64,000 nucleotides of DNA from Niveibacterium microcysteis (GTDB lineage: Bacteria > Pseudomonadota > Gammaproteobacteria > Burkholderiales > Rhodocyclaceae), in assembly GCF_017161445.1 (NCBI RefSeq), contig NZ_CP071060.1, positions 2,356,001 to 2,420,000 on the forward strand. Reading direction: 5' to 3'. The position numbers were made by a program, and so were the translations under genes. The notes under the pieces were generated by a model. The model did no database searches, was not told the origin of the DNA, and worked only from the letters and a program-made list of their open reading frames with translations. The stretch's first letter is position 1. Each line of letters starts with the position of its first letter. Shown in pieces: positions 46,935 to 55,572 of this stretch.

Positions 46935-48317
46935 ATGACGACCCTTTTACTGCACCACGCCGATGTGCTGCTGACGATGGATGCTGCGCGCCGCGAGATC
47001 GCGGACGGCGCAGTGCTGATCCGCGACGGCGTGATCGAAACCGTCGGCACCACCGATGAACTCGCCGCGCTCTGCGCGCACGCCGGTGTGGCGCCGGACG
47101 AAACGATCGAGCTGCGCGGCCATGTGCTGATGCCCGGCCTCGTAAACACCCATCACCACATGTACCAGAGCCTGACCCGCGCAATGCCCGCGGCGCAGGA
47201 TGCGGAGCTGTTCGACTGGCTGCGCGCGCTCTACCCGGTGTGGGCCGGGCTCACGCCGGAGATGATCCATGTCTCCACACAGACGGCGATGGCGGAGCTG
47301 ATCCGCTCCGGCTGCACGACTTCGTCCGATCACCTCTACATCTATCCGAACGGCAGCCGGCTCGACGATTCGATCGCCGCCGCACAGGAGATCGGCATGC
47401 GCTTCACCGCATGCCGCGGCAGCATGAGCGTGGGCCAGTCGAAGGGCGGCTTGCCGCCGGACGAAGTGGTGGAGCGCGAGGACGCGATCCTCACCGATAC
47501 CCGGCGACTGATCGAGACCTGGCACGACCCGCGGCGGCATTCGATGCTGCATGTGGCGGTGGCGCCCTGCTCACCCTTCTCGGTATCGCGCGAGCTGATG
47601 CGCGAATCGGCCGAGCTGGCGCGCCACTACGGCGTGCGCCTGCACACCCACCTGGCCGAGAACGACAAAGACATCAGCTACAGCCGCGAGGTCTTCGGCA
47701 TGACGCCGGCCGAGTACGCCGAGTCATTGGGCTGGACCGGCGACGATGTATGGCACGCGCACTGCGTGAAGCTCGACGCCCCGGGCATCGCACTGTTTGC
47801 GCGAAGCGGCACTGGCGTGGCGCACTGCCCATGCTCGAACATGCGTCTGGCCTCTGGCATCGCGCCGATTCCGCAGATGCGCGCGGCGGGGGTGCCGGTC
47901 GGTCTGGGCGTCGACGGTTCGGCATCGAACGACGGTGCGCACATGCTGGGCGAAGCGCGGCAGGCGATGCTGCTGGCGCGCGTCGGCCATGGTCCCGCTG
48001 CACTCACCGCCCGCGAGGCGCTGGAACTGGCGACCCTGGGCGGCGCCCGCGTGCTGGGCCGCGACGACATCGGCGCGATCGCGCCCGGCATGAGCGCAGA
48101 TTGCGTGGCCTTCAATACCGGGGGCGTCAGCCTTGCGGGCGGCGCGGTGCACGACCCGGTCGCTGCGCTGCTGTTCTGCACCCCGCCGCCGGTGAGCCTG
48201 TCGGTCATCAACGGCCGAGTGGTCGTGCGCGAGGGTCAGCTCACGACGATCGACCTGCCTCGTGTGCTCGAACGCCACAACCGCTTCGCGCTTGCCCTCG
48301 CTGCGGGGCACGCATGA
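46935..48317 (+). CDS. 8-oxoguanine deaminase (amidohydrolase)
   Basis: 460 residues, metal-dependent amidohydrolase of the AtzB/TrzN/guanine-deaminase-like group. Metal ligands: NTHHHMYQSL, HTHLAEND, HAHCVKL and the Asp in GVDGSASNDG. The sequence SDHLYIYPNGSRLDDSI and QSKGGLPPDEVVE match Pseudomonas-type 8-oxoguanine deaminases, whose product is urate. It lies between the importer and guaD, overlapping guaD by four bases. Isocytosine or hydroxy-triazine deaminase activity is the alternative. Confidence 0.83.
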   Translation: MTTLLLHHADVLLTMDAARREIADGAVLIRDGVIETVGTTDELAALCAHAGVAPDETIELRGHVLMPGLVNTHHHMYQSLTRAMPAAQDAELFDWLRALYPVWAGLTPEMIHVSTQTAMAELIRSGCTTSSDHLYIYPNGSRLDDSIAAAQEIGMRFTACRGSMSVGQSKGGLPPDEVVEREDAILTDTRRLIETWHDPRRHSMLHVAVAPCSPFSVSRELMRESAELARHYGVRLHTHLAENDKDISYSREVFGMTPAEYAESLGWTGDDVWHAHCVKLDAPGIALFARSGTGVAHCPCSNMRLASGIAPIPQMRAAGVPVGLGVDGSASNDGAHMLGEARQAMLLARVGHGPAALTAREALELATLGGARVLGRDDIGAIAPGMSADCVAFNTGGVSLAGGAVHDPVAALLFCTPPPVSLSVINGRVVVREGQLTTIDLPRVLERHNRFALALAAGHA

Positions 48318-49633
48318 ACCAGCAGATCCACCTTGTCCGTGGCGCGGTACTGCACTTCCTCCGCGATCCGGGGCCGGTCGACGACGCCTCGGCCTGCGAG
48401 TTCTTTGAAGACGGCGCACTACTGATCGAAGCCGGCCGTGTCAGCGCTGTCGGCGAATGGGGGCACATCGCCGCCGCGCTTGATCCCGCTGCACGTGAGC
48501 ATGCGCAGTTGCATGACTACCGCGGCCACCTGATCCTGCCGGGCTTGGTCGATACGCACATCCACTACCCACAGGTGGGGGTGCTGGGCTCTTTCGGGCG
48601 GCAACTGATCGACTGGCTCACCGAATTCACCTTCCCGGCCGAATCCGCCTTCGCCGACCCTGCGGTGGCGCACCAGTGCGCCGAGTTCGTGGTGCGAAGG
48701 ATGCTCGCGCACGGCACCACCACCGCATCGGTCTTCGCGACGGTGCATCCGCATTCGGTGGATGCCTTCTTCGAGGCAGCCTCGCACTTTGATCTGCGCA
48801 TGTTGTGCGGCAAGGTGATGATGGATCGCAACTGCCCGGATTCACTGCGCGACACCGCCGTGAGTGCCGAACACGACAGCCGCGCGCTGATCGAGCGCTG
48901 GCACGGCCATGGCCGCCTGCGCTACACGCTGACCCCGCGCTTTGCGCCGACCTCGACGCCGCAGCAGCTGGACGTGGCCGGCGCGCTGTACGCCGCGTGG
49001 CCGGATCTGCATGTGCAATCGCACCTCGCGGAGAACAAACGCGAGATCGAATGGGTGCGCGAGCTCTTTCCGGATCGGCGCAGCTACCTCGATGTGTATG
49101 CGCGCCACGGCCTGATCGGCCCGCGCACGATCTACGGCCACTGCGTGCATCTGGATGAAGCCGAACGCAAGTGGATGGCCGACACGCACACCGCGGCCGC
49201 GTTCTGCCCGACGTCCAACCTGTTCCTCGGCAGCGGCATGTTCGACTACGGCGCCGCACGCGATGCGGGCATGGCGGTGGGGCTCGCGACCGATGTGGGC
49301 GGTGGTACCTCCCTCTCGTTGATCCGCACGCTGGGCGAGGCCTACAAGGTGTCGCAGTTCTGCGCGCAGCCGCTGGCGCCGCTCTCGGCCTGGTATCTGG
49401 CCACGCTGGGGGGCGCCAGGGCCTTGGGGCTTGAACACTTCATCGGCAACTTTGAAGCCGGCAAGGAAGCGGACTTCGTGGTGCTGGACCTGCACGCCAC
49501 CGAGGAACTGGCGTGGCGGATTTCGCATGCTTCAACGCTGCAGGAGCGCCTGTTTGCGCTGCAGACGCTTGGTGACGAACGCTGCGTGGTGGCGACCCAC
49601 GCGATGGGCCGCCCGGTGTATCGGCGCGATTGA
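48314..49633 (+). CDS. guaD: Guanine deaminase
   Basis: 439 residues. GLVDTHIHYPQ and QSHLAENKREI supply the metal histidines, YGHCVHLDE the third, and ATDVGGGTSLS the catalytic aspartate; LGSFGRQLIDWLTEFTFPAE is diagnostic for GuaD. It converts guanine to xanthine, feeding XdhAB. The true start is the ATG inside the preceding stop, although the frame stays open far upstream. A second, unrelated deaminase fold for purines is encoded 11 kb to the left. Confidence 0.93.
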   Translation: MNQQIHLVRGAVLHFLRDPGPVDDASACEFFEDGALLIEAGRVSAVGEWGHIAAALDPAAREHAQLHDYRGHLILPGLVDTHIHYPQVGVLGSFGRQLIDWLTEFTFPAESAFADPAVAHQCAEFVVRRMLAHGTTTASVFATVHPHSVDAFFEAASHFDLRMLCGKVMMDRNCPDSLRDTAVSAEHDSRALIERWHGHGRLRYTLTPRFAPTSTPQQLDVAGALYAAWPDLHVQSHLAENKREIEWVRELFPDRRSYLDVYARHGLIGPRTIYGHCVHLDEAERKWMADTHTAAAFCPTSNLFLGSGMFDYGAARDAGMAVGLATDVGGGTSLSLIRTLGEAYKVSQFCAQPLAPLSAWYLATLGGARALGLEHFIGNFEAGKEADFVVLDLHATEELAWRISHASTLQERLFALQTLGDERCVVATHAMGRPVYRRD

Positions 49634-49637
49634 ACGA

Positions 49638-49661
49638 CGGGGCGCCCGAAACGGCGCCCCG
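49638..49661. terminator. Hairpin between convergent guaD and ABC permease genes
   Basis: A 9-bp stem (CGGGGCGCC with GGCGCCCCG) and six-base loop, starting five bases after guaD. Only a weak CTTT follows, so it is a plausible but not strong two-way terminator. Confidence 0.6.
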
Positions 49662-49666
49662 CTTTG

Positions 49667-50443
49667 TCAGAGTGCCGCGCCGGCGCCGCGATGGGCCCAG
49701 CCGGTGAGGCGGCGTTCAAGCGCGGCAAAAAGCTCGTACATCACCACGCCCATCGCGCCGATTACGATCAGCCCAGCGAACACCAGCGGCATGTTCATCG
49801 ACGAGCTGGCGGACATCATCAGATAGCCAATGCCAAGGTTCGAGGCGACGGTTTCGGAGATGACCGAGCCGACAAAGGCGAGCGTGATCGCCACCTTCAG
49901 CGAGGCAAAGAAGTAAGGCATCGCGCGCGGCAGCCCAACCTTGCGCAGGATGTCCAGCCGCGATGCGCCGAGCGAGCGCAGCACGTCTTCCAGTTCCGGC
50001 TCCAGCGTCGCCAGCCCGGTCGCCACGTTCACCACCACCGGGAAAAAGGAGATCAGGAAAGCGGTGAGGATCGCCGGCACCGTCCCGATGCCGAACCACA
50101 CCACCAGCACCGGCACGAAGGCGACCTTTGGGATGCTGTTGAAGCCCACCAGCATCGGGTAGAGCGCCTTGTAGACCAACGGTGAGGAGCCCACCACCGC
50201 GCCGACCACCAGCCCCACCACCACTGCCAGTGCGAAGCCGACCAGGGTGGTGAAGAAGGTTTGCGTCGCGTGCTCGAAGATCGGCCCCGCGGTAGCAAGG
50301 CCGGCCTTGAACACCGCGCTGGGTGCCGGCATGAGGAATTCGGGCACCGCGAAGCTCACGCACATGCCTTCCCACATGATGAGGATGAACAGGGTGACCG
50401 CCCATGGGGCGAGCCGCATCAGGGTCTTCTGGCGAATGGCCAT
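49667..50443 (-). CDS. NitT/TauT-type ABC transporter permease
   Basis: 258 residues, six or so membrane helices of the BPD_transp_1 family. The EAA loop is RSLGASRLDILRKVGLPRAMPYFFASLKV, and FVPVLVVWFGIGTVPAIL is typical of SsuC/TauC/ThiX-like permeases. It is the last gene of a three-gene operon. Substrate cannot be read from it. Confidence 0.9.
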   Translation of the reverse strand: MAIRQKTLMRLAPWAVTLFILIMWEGMCVSFAVPEFLMPAPSAVFKAGLATAGPIFEHATQTFFTTLVGFALAVVVGLVVGAVVGSSPLVYKALYPMLVGFNSIPKVAFVPVLVVWFGIGTVPAILTAFLISFFPVVVNVATGLATLEPELEDVLRSLGASRLDILRKVGLPRAMPYFFASLKVAITLAFVGSVISETVASNLGIGYLMMSASSSMNMPLVFAGLIVIGAMGVVMYELFAALERRLTGWAHRGAGAAL

Positions 50444-50452
50444 TGCGCTGCC

Positions 50453-51232
50453 TCAGTGCTTTCGGACGTGGCCGATGTGCTCACGCAAGGCGTGCACATG
50501 GCTGGCAAAGTGGTCGGTGTAGGTCAGATCCAGATCGCGCGGGCGCGCCAGGTCGATTTCTCGCCGGACGAGGATGCGGCCGGGGCGCGCGCTCATCACG
50601 TACACCGTATCGGCAAGGAAGACTGCCTCGCGCAGATCGTGAGTCACCAGAATCACCGTGAAGGGCTGCGTCTGCCAGAGGTCGCGCAACATGCACCACA
50701 GCTCTTCGCGGGTAAAGGCATCGAGCGCACCGAAGGGTTCGTCGAGCATCAGCAGGCGCGGTTTGTGGATCAGCGCGCGGCAGATCGAAGCACGCTGCTG
50801 CATGCCGCCGGAAAGCTCCCACGGAAACTTGTCTTCGCAGCCCGCGAGGCCCACTGCAGCCAATTGCGCGCGCGCACGCTGCTCGAATTCGGCGCGGTGG
50901 CTGCGCAGTTCGCTGCGGTAAGGCTCGACGATCTCCATCGGCAGCATGACGTTCTGCAATGTGGTTCGCCAGGGCAGCAGGTTCGCTGCCTGAAAGGCCA
51001 TGCCCACCAAGTTGAGCGGCCCGCCCACCTGACGGCCATTCACATAGACATAGCCGTCGTTGGGCAAGCGCAAACCGGAGACGAGCTTCATCAGTGTCGA
51101 TTTGCCGCAACCGGATGGCCCGACGACGGCGACGAACTCGCCTTCACGCACATCAAGGTTCACATCCTCGATCGCTCGGGGACCATCGTCCGTGTAGGCA
51201 AGGCTGACGTTCTCGAATCGGACGAAGCTCAT
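50453..51232 (-). CDS. NitT/TauT-type ABC transporter ATP-binding protein
   Basis: 259 residues. Walker A GPSGCGKST, signature LSGGMQQRASICRAL, Walker B LLMLDEPFGALD and switch LVTHD. It couples ATP hydrolysis to the adjacent permease. Nine bases separate it from the permease gene and seven from the binding protein gene. Confidence 0.92.
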   Translation of the reverse strand: MSFVRFENVSLAYTDDGPRAIEDVNLDVREGEFVAVVGPSGCGKSTLMKLVSGLRLPNDGYVYVNGRQVGGPLNLVGMAFQAANLLPWRTTLQNVMLPMEIVEPYRSELRSHRAEFEQRARAQLAAVGLAGCEDKFPWELSGGMQQRASICRALIHKPRLLMLDEPFGALDAFTREELWCMLRDLWQTQPFTVILVTHDLREAVFLADTVYVMSARPGRILVRREIDLARPRDLDLTYTDHFASHVHALREHIGHVRKH

Positions 51233-51239
51233 TCGCGCC

Positions 51240-52274
51240 TCACTTGACCATCCGCTCGGCCTTGGCCGGCAGGAAGGCGGGATTGAAGAGTTCAGCGCCG
51301 CTCGGCACCTTGGGCAGCGCGTAGGCTTCGGCGGTTTCGGCGATCGAACGCTGCAGGCGCTCCGGCGTCACGCCGCCGAGCCCGTTGGCCTTGACCTCCG
51401 GCGTGACCACGTTGGCCGCGAGTGCGAGCTTCAGGCGGCGGGTCTCGAGCGCGGCATCGACCAGCGCATCGCGTTCCTTCACTGTCATTGCGGCAGCATC
51501 CGGCGAGGCGATCGTCTCCTTGAGCGCCTTGTTGAACGCACGCAGAAAGCCAGCCACGGCTTTCGGCTGTTCGGCCGCGAACTTCGGCGCAACGATGATC
51601 GCGTTGCCGTACAACTCCACGCCGTTGTCGGCGAAGGGCATTACGGCGATGTCCTGTGGCTTCACGCCGCGCGCTTCGAGGTTGAGCAGGCTGGTGAAGT
51701 AAAAGCCGGTGATCGCATCCACATCGCCGCGCGCCAGCAGGGTCTCGCGCAGTGCCGGTTCAACCGACTGCCACTTCACGGCATTGGGATCGAGCTTGTT
51801 GCTCTTCGCAAACGCTGGCCAGGCCTTGCGGCCCGCATCGAACACCGGCGCCGCGAGTGTCTTTCCGAGCAGGTCGGCCGGCTTGTTGATGGCGGACTTC
51901 TTCAGCGAGAACACGGCGGCCGGCGTGCTGTTGTAAACCATATACACAGCCTGGATCTTGGAGCCCGGCTGCTTGGCATCGTATTCAACCAGTGCGTTGA
52001 AATCGGCGAAGCCCATTTCGTAGGCTCCGGTCGCCACGCGGGTAACCGCGCCAGCCGAGCCGTTGCCTGCATCGATCGTGACATCCAGCCCTTCCGCCGC
52101 GAAGTAGCCTTTCGATTTAGCCAGCAGGAATGGTGCAGCCGGGCCTTCGAAGCGCCAGTCGAGCGTGAACTTCAACTTCAATGCCTCGTCCGCAAGAACA
52201 CTGCCACCGTTGAGTAGCAAGAAAGCGGCACCGGCAAGCTGAATGACTGTGCGGCGAGTAAAACTGAAAGGCAT
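51240..52274 (-). CDS. NMT1/THI5-like ABC transporter binding protein
   Basis: 344 residues. A twin-arginine-like N-terminus (FTRRTVIQLAGAAFLL) precedes the mature domain. TLDWRFEGPAAPFLLAKSKGYFAAEGLDV is the NMT1/SsuA-type ligand-cleft sequence. Relatives bind pyrimidine precursors, riboflavin, taurine or small nitrogen compounds. Its place between purine and ureide genes suggests a nitrogenous heterocycle or breakdown product. AGGAGA upstream sets the ATG. A sigma-54 promoter with NtrC-like sites lies just upstream, so it is probably nitrogen controlled. Confidence 0.88.
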   Translation of the reverse strand: MPFSFTRRTVIQLAGAAFLLLNGGSVLADEALKLKFTLDWRFEGPAAPFLLAKSKGYFAAEGLDVTIDAGNGSAGAVTRVATGAYEMGFADFNALVEYDAKQPGSKIQAVYMVYNSTPAAVFSLKKSAINKPADLLGKTLAAPVFDAGRKAWPAFAKSNKLDPNAVKWQSVEPALRETLLARGDVDAITGFYFTSLLNLEARGVKPQDIAVMPFADNGVELYGNAIIVAPKFAAEQPKAVAGFLRAFNKALKETIASPDAAAMTVKERDALVDAALETRRLKLALAANVVTPEVKANGLGGVTPERLQRSIAETAEAYALPKVPSGAELFNPAFLPAKAERMVK

Positions 52275-52316
52275 CGGGTTCTCCTGAATTGGCAACGTGA
52301 GCAGTTGCACCAACTC

Positions 52317-52332
52317 AGCAATCCGTATGCCA
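52317..52332 (-). promoter_or_regulatory. Sigma-54 type -24/-12 promoter for the NMT1-type importer
   Basis: The minus strand reads TGGCATA-CGGA-TTGCT. This matches TGGCACG-N4-TTGCW at nine of eleven defined positions plus the final W, with exact GG-N10-GC spacing. Transcription would start near 52306, about 30 bases before the binding protein ATG, leaving just room for its ribosome site. Confidence 0.68.
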
Positions 52333-52382
52333 CACCCTATTTCCAGTCAAACCGCCCGAGGCAGCCGGCCAATCATTTCAAT

Positions 52383-52431
52383 GACGCCAGTCTGGTGCAA
52401 TAAAACCCGAATTGCATTTCAATCTGGTGCG
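52383..52431. promoter_or_regulatory. Pair of NtrC-like enhancer sites
   Basis: GACGCCA-GTC-TGGTGCA (52383-52399) matches the NtrC consensus TGCACCA-N3-TGGTGCA at 11 of 14 positions. A second TGGTGC half-site occurs at 52425-52430, 32 bp (about three helix turns) away. They lie roughly 85 and 117 bases upstream of the predicted start, a normal enhancer distance. Confidence 0.55.
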
Positions 52432-52771
52432 CACGGCAAATTGCTGCATCAATTCGGCGCATCGCTCGATCGATGATCACGAAACCGAAAACCGCAATAT
52501 CCGGGAATCGCATACCAAGCTACCGCAAACCCAGTCTGCACAAGACCTTTCCGCCTCTGTCGCAAAAACACCGACAATTCACGGCACGCAAACCAGTTAA
52601 TCCGCCGTTAAGGTTCGTGTATTACGGAATCATTATCCCGGGTATAAGCACCCCCACTCCCTTGCACTGCTAGCATCGAATCGAATCAAAGCGCTGCCGG
52701 CACGAAGGCCGTGACCGCAGGCGAGTTTCCGATTTCATTCAAAGCCAGCCCGAACAGACAGGGAGATTCAC
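52432..52771. other. Leader region of the porin gene
   Basis: No gene is supported in this AT-richer 340-base stretch. Short frames on the + strand have no homology. CCCGGG-centred TTATCCCGGGTATAA (52633-52647 region) is a short palindrome. GGGAGA seven bases before the porin ATG is the ribosome site. No clear promoter was identified. Confidence 0.5.
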
Positions 52772-53608
52772 ATGAAAGCAAAACTTTCGCTCGGCGTCGC
52801 CGCCGTACTCAGCGCAATAGCCGCCGCCCCCGCCTCCGCGGCGGATTGGAGCGATACCTCGGCTAGCTGGCGCTACGGCACGCAGTTCGCCGAACCCGCG
52901 ATCGACAAGGACATCAAGAAGAACATCTTCGCGCTGACCCATGTCAGCGGCTACAAGTACGGTAGCAACTTCTTCAACGTCGACTTCCTGCTGTCGGATG
53001 AAAACGACCCGGCCGCGGGCGGGAAAGGCGGCGCGCAAGAAGTCTATGCCGTCTATCAGAACCAACTGCACCTGGGCAAAGTCACCGGCGCCGATCTGTC
53101 GTTTGGCCCCGTGCGTGATATCGCGATCACGACTGGCTTCGACGCCAGCGCGAAGAACACCGACTTCGCGGCGCGCGTCCGCAAGTTCACGTTTGGCCCG
53201 ACCTTGAAATTCGGCGTACTCGACGGCTGGGTCGACTTCAGCCTGATGTACTACAAGGAAACCAACCACAACGGTATCGTTGGCAAGGATGTGAATTTCG
53301 AGAGCACCTACCGCGTGGCGGCCGCGTGGGGCATCCCATTCAACGCCGGCCCGCTGCCGATCAGCCTGAACGGCTTCTTCACCTACACCGGCGAGAAGGG
53401 CAAAGATGGATTCGGCGCCGACACGAAGCCTGAAACGCTCACCGACATCTTCCTGATGGCCGACCTTGGCGCGCTGGCTGGCAAGAAGGGCACTTTCCTG
53501 GCGGGGGTCGGGTACGAGTACTGGCAGAACAAGTTCGGCAACGACCATGAACAGGTTGTCGGTTCAACCGGCAAGACGCCGATGATCAAGGCGGAAGTGC
53601 ATTTCTGA
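52772..53608 (+). CDS. Tsx/OmpK-like nucleoside-specific outer-membrane channel
   Basis: 278 residues. A cleaved signal peptide ends PASA-ADW. The mature part is a series of amphipathic strands ending in phenylalanine (MIKAEVHF), as outer-membrane barrels do. WSDTSASWRYGTQFAEP, LTHVSGYKYGSNFFNVDFLLSD and VGYEYWQNKFGN match the Channel_Tsx family. Such channels pass nucleosides and related bases, fitting the purine genes around it. It is single, with its own terminator. Confidence 0.85.
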   Translation: MKAKLSLGVAAVLSAIAAAPASAADWSDTSASWRYGTQFAEPAIDKDIKKNIFALTHVSGYKYGSNFFNVDFLLSDENDPAAGGKGGAQEVYAVYQNQLHLGKVTGADLSFGPVRDIAITTGFDASAKNTDFAARVRKFTFGPTLKFGVLDGWVDFSLMYYKETNHNGIVGKDVNFESTYRVAAAWGIPFNAGPLPISLNGFFTYTGEKGKDGFGADTKPETLTDIFLMADLGALAGKKGTFLAGVGYEYWQNKFGNDHEQVVGSTGKTPMIKAEVHF

Positions 53609-53632
53609 TTCGGATCCGCGATTGGAATGAAC

Positions 53633-53660
53633 AAAGGCCCGCGTTCATGCGGGCCTTTTC
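53633..53660. terminator. Terminator after the Tsx-like gene
   Basis: A 10-bp stem (AAAGGCCCGC with GCGGGCCTTT) with a six-base loop, followed by TTTTC and preceded by an A-run. It can serve both the porin gene and, in the other direction, the ureide operon that ends 98 bases further on. Confidence 0.9.
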
Positions 53661-53757
53661 TATTTACTCGCCGGGAGAATTACATCGACACCGAACATCA
53701 AGCGAAGCCAGCACGGCGCCCCCTTGTTGGAACGAGATTCGGTGGCTGCCGCCGCGC

Positions 53758-55572
53758 TCAGCGCGCGGCGAGATAGGCGCGCCAGCCGCCGTAACCGGTG
53801 ATGTCTTCTGCCCCGTCCGCTGCGAACGCTTCACAGACAAAGCCTTGCACACTTGAACCATCTGCAAGCTTCACAACGCCAATACCAAGCGGTGCGGGGA
53901 TCCCCGCGACGAAACTACCGAATTCGCGCGCAGGCATCTCCCAGACTTCCATCTGCACCGAGCCACCCCCCTCCCCGACTCGAATCATGCCGGGGCGAAA
54001 CGGTGGCCCGCCGGGTAGCGCGACGAGGCGGTATTCCGGTGCCGACATCACGTCGGCCACAAGACGAGCGGCACGGCTCGTGAGTTGCGTGTTGAGTGGC
54101 AGGCCGCTCATGTGAGCGCCGCACACCGCAACACGCACTTGCCCGCTTGGGAGCAAGGGGTTTTCGAATGCCCCGGGCATCGGAAGCCCGGTTGCACCAA
54201 GTTGCGCCCCCAAGGCGCGCTGCATCCGCGCCGCAAGCCGCAGCAGTGGCCCATCCTGGTGTGCACACGAAAACAGGGTGACGCCGAATGGCAGACCATC
54301 GGATTGAAAGCCCACGGGTACCGCGGTGGCGGCATAGTCCAGCAGGTTCATGAAATTGGTGTAGGTGCCGAGATTCGCGTTGAGCCGGATCGGATCCGCG
54401 AGCATCTCGGCGATCGTGTAGATCGTGCCCGCAGTTGGCGTAAGCACGCAATCGATCCGTTCCCAGATCGCATCGCACTGTCGCTTGGCGGCTTTCAATC
54501 GATAGCCGAAGGTGTAGGCGTCGGCTGCTGACCATCGACGGGCACCGCCGATAATCTCGCGGATCACCGGTAACGGGACCGCTGGATTGGCGTCGAAGAA
54601 TTCGCGGATTGCCGCATAGCGCTCCGCCACCCAAGGGCCGTCATAGAGCAGCTTTGCCGTATCAATAAAGGACTGCAGATCAACTTCGACGACCTCGCCT
54701 CCGAGCGACTCGATCCGCGCGATCGCCTCACCGAACAAACGTCTCGCTTCGTCGTTGCCGAAGAAGGCCAGTTGTTCGCTCGGCGGAACGCCAACCCGGA
54801 AACGGCTGGCGCTGCCGAAATCAAACCCGTGGCCTTCAGGCTCCCGGGCGAAACAGTCGTCGGCATCGAAAGCGGCGGCCACGCCGGTCACCGCCTCGGC
54901 ATCGTCGGCGGTCAGCGCGAAGACCGACACGGTATCGAGCGAGCGGCACGCCGGCACCACGCCGGTTGTGGACAGCCAACCCAGGGTCGGTTTGTGCCCG
55001 ACCAGGTTATTGAAGGCCGCTGGCACGCGGCCGGAGCCCGCGGTGTCGGTGCCCAGCGCGAAGCTGACATAGCCCTTCGCCACCGCAACCGCAGACCCCG
55101 AACTCGACCCGCCCGAAATGTAGTCGGGGTTGAAGGCGTTGCGACACGCGCCCCAGGGCGATCGGGTGCCGTTAAGCCCGGTGGCAAACTGGTCAAGATT
55201 GGTCTTGCCGATCGGAATCGCGCCCGCTTCGATCAGACGCTGCACGACAAATGCGCTGGCCTGCGGCGTGTAGGCAAACTCGCGGCAGGCGGCGGTCGTC
55301 GGCACACCGGCCAGATCGATGTTGTCCTTGATCGCAAACGGGATGCCGTAGAGCGGCAGCGACGCGGGGTCGCGCCCGGCGAGCGCCTGCGCGTAGCGGC
55401 GGATGGCGTCATCCGAGAGCCGCGTGATCCACACACAGTTCGGATCTTCTGCGGTGCGCCGAAGCACCTCGTCCACCACATCGAGCGGTGTCAGCCTGCC
55501 TTCGCGATAGGCCGTCTGGAGACTGGCGATATCCAGGCTCTGCGCGTGCAGCGCCGCTTCGGGTTTGCTCAT
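53758..55572 (-). CDS. atzF: Allophanate hydrolase
   Basis: 604 residues. The N-terminal amidase-signature domain has the Ser-cisSer-Lys triad: Lys82 (FAIKDNID), Ser156 (GGSSSGSA) and Ser180 (GTDTAGSGR). Spacing equals that of characterised amidase-signature enzymes. The C-terminal domain (about 460-604, VAVCGAHMSGLPLN to GYGGWRAYL) is the AtzF-type domain, which removes the second carboxamide group. It turns allophanate into two ammonia and two CO2 in the cytoplasm. It is last in the seven-gene ureide operon and overlaps the gene before it by four bases. No biotin-dependent urea carboxylase is nearby, so biuret, not urea, is the likely source of allophanate. Confidence 0.94.
   Translation of the reverse strand: MSKPEAALHAQSLDIASLQTAYREGRLTPLDVVDEVLRRTAEDPNCVWITRLSDDAIRRYAQALAGRDPASLPLYGIPFAIKDNIDLAGVPTTAACREFAYTPQASAFVVQRLIEAGAIPIGKTNLDQFATGLNGTRSPWGACRNAFNPDYISGGSSSGSAVAVAKGYVSFALGTDTAGSGRVPAAFNNLVGHKPTLGWLSTTGVVPACRSLDTVSVFALTADDAEAVTGVAAAFDADDCFAREPEGHGFDFGSASRFRVGVPPSEQLAFFGNDEARRLFGEAIARIESLGGEVVEVDLQSFIDTAKLLYDGPWVAERYAAIREFFDANPAVPLPVIREIIGGARRWSAADAYTFGYRLKAAKRQCDAIWERIDCVLTPTAGTIYTIAEMLADPIRLNANLGTYTNFMNLLDYAATAVPVGFQSDGLPFGVTLFSCAHQDGPLLRLAARMQRALGAQLGATGLPMPGAFENPLLPSGQVRVAVCGAHMSGLPLNTQLTSRAARLVADVMSAPEYRLVALPGGPPFRPGMIRVGEGGGSVQMEVWEMPAREFGSFVAGIPAPLGIGVVKLADGSSVQGFVCEAFAADGAEDITGYGGWRAYLAAR

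Noticed and set aside
45784..46938. Long + strand frame (384 codons) across the second permease of the purine importer
   Set aside because: Arginine-rich shadow in another frame; the permease hallmark sequences are in the frame 45953-46879.
47240..48313. N-terminal extension of guaD by more than 350 codons
   Set aside because: It overlaps the 8-oxoguanine deaminase gene, is arginine-rich and lacks homology; the ATG in the ATGA junction is the natural start.
52697..52712. Sigma-54 promoter for the Tsx-like gene (CGGCACG...)
   Set aside because: The -24 half is fair but the -12 half lacks GC.
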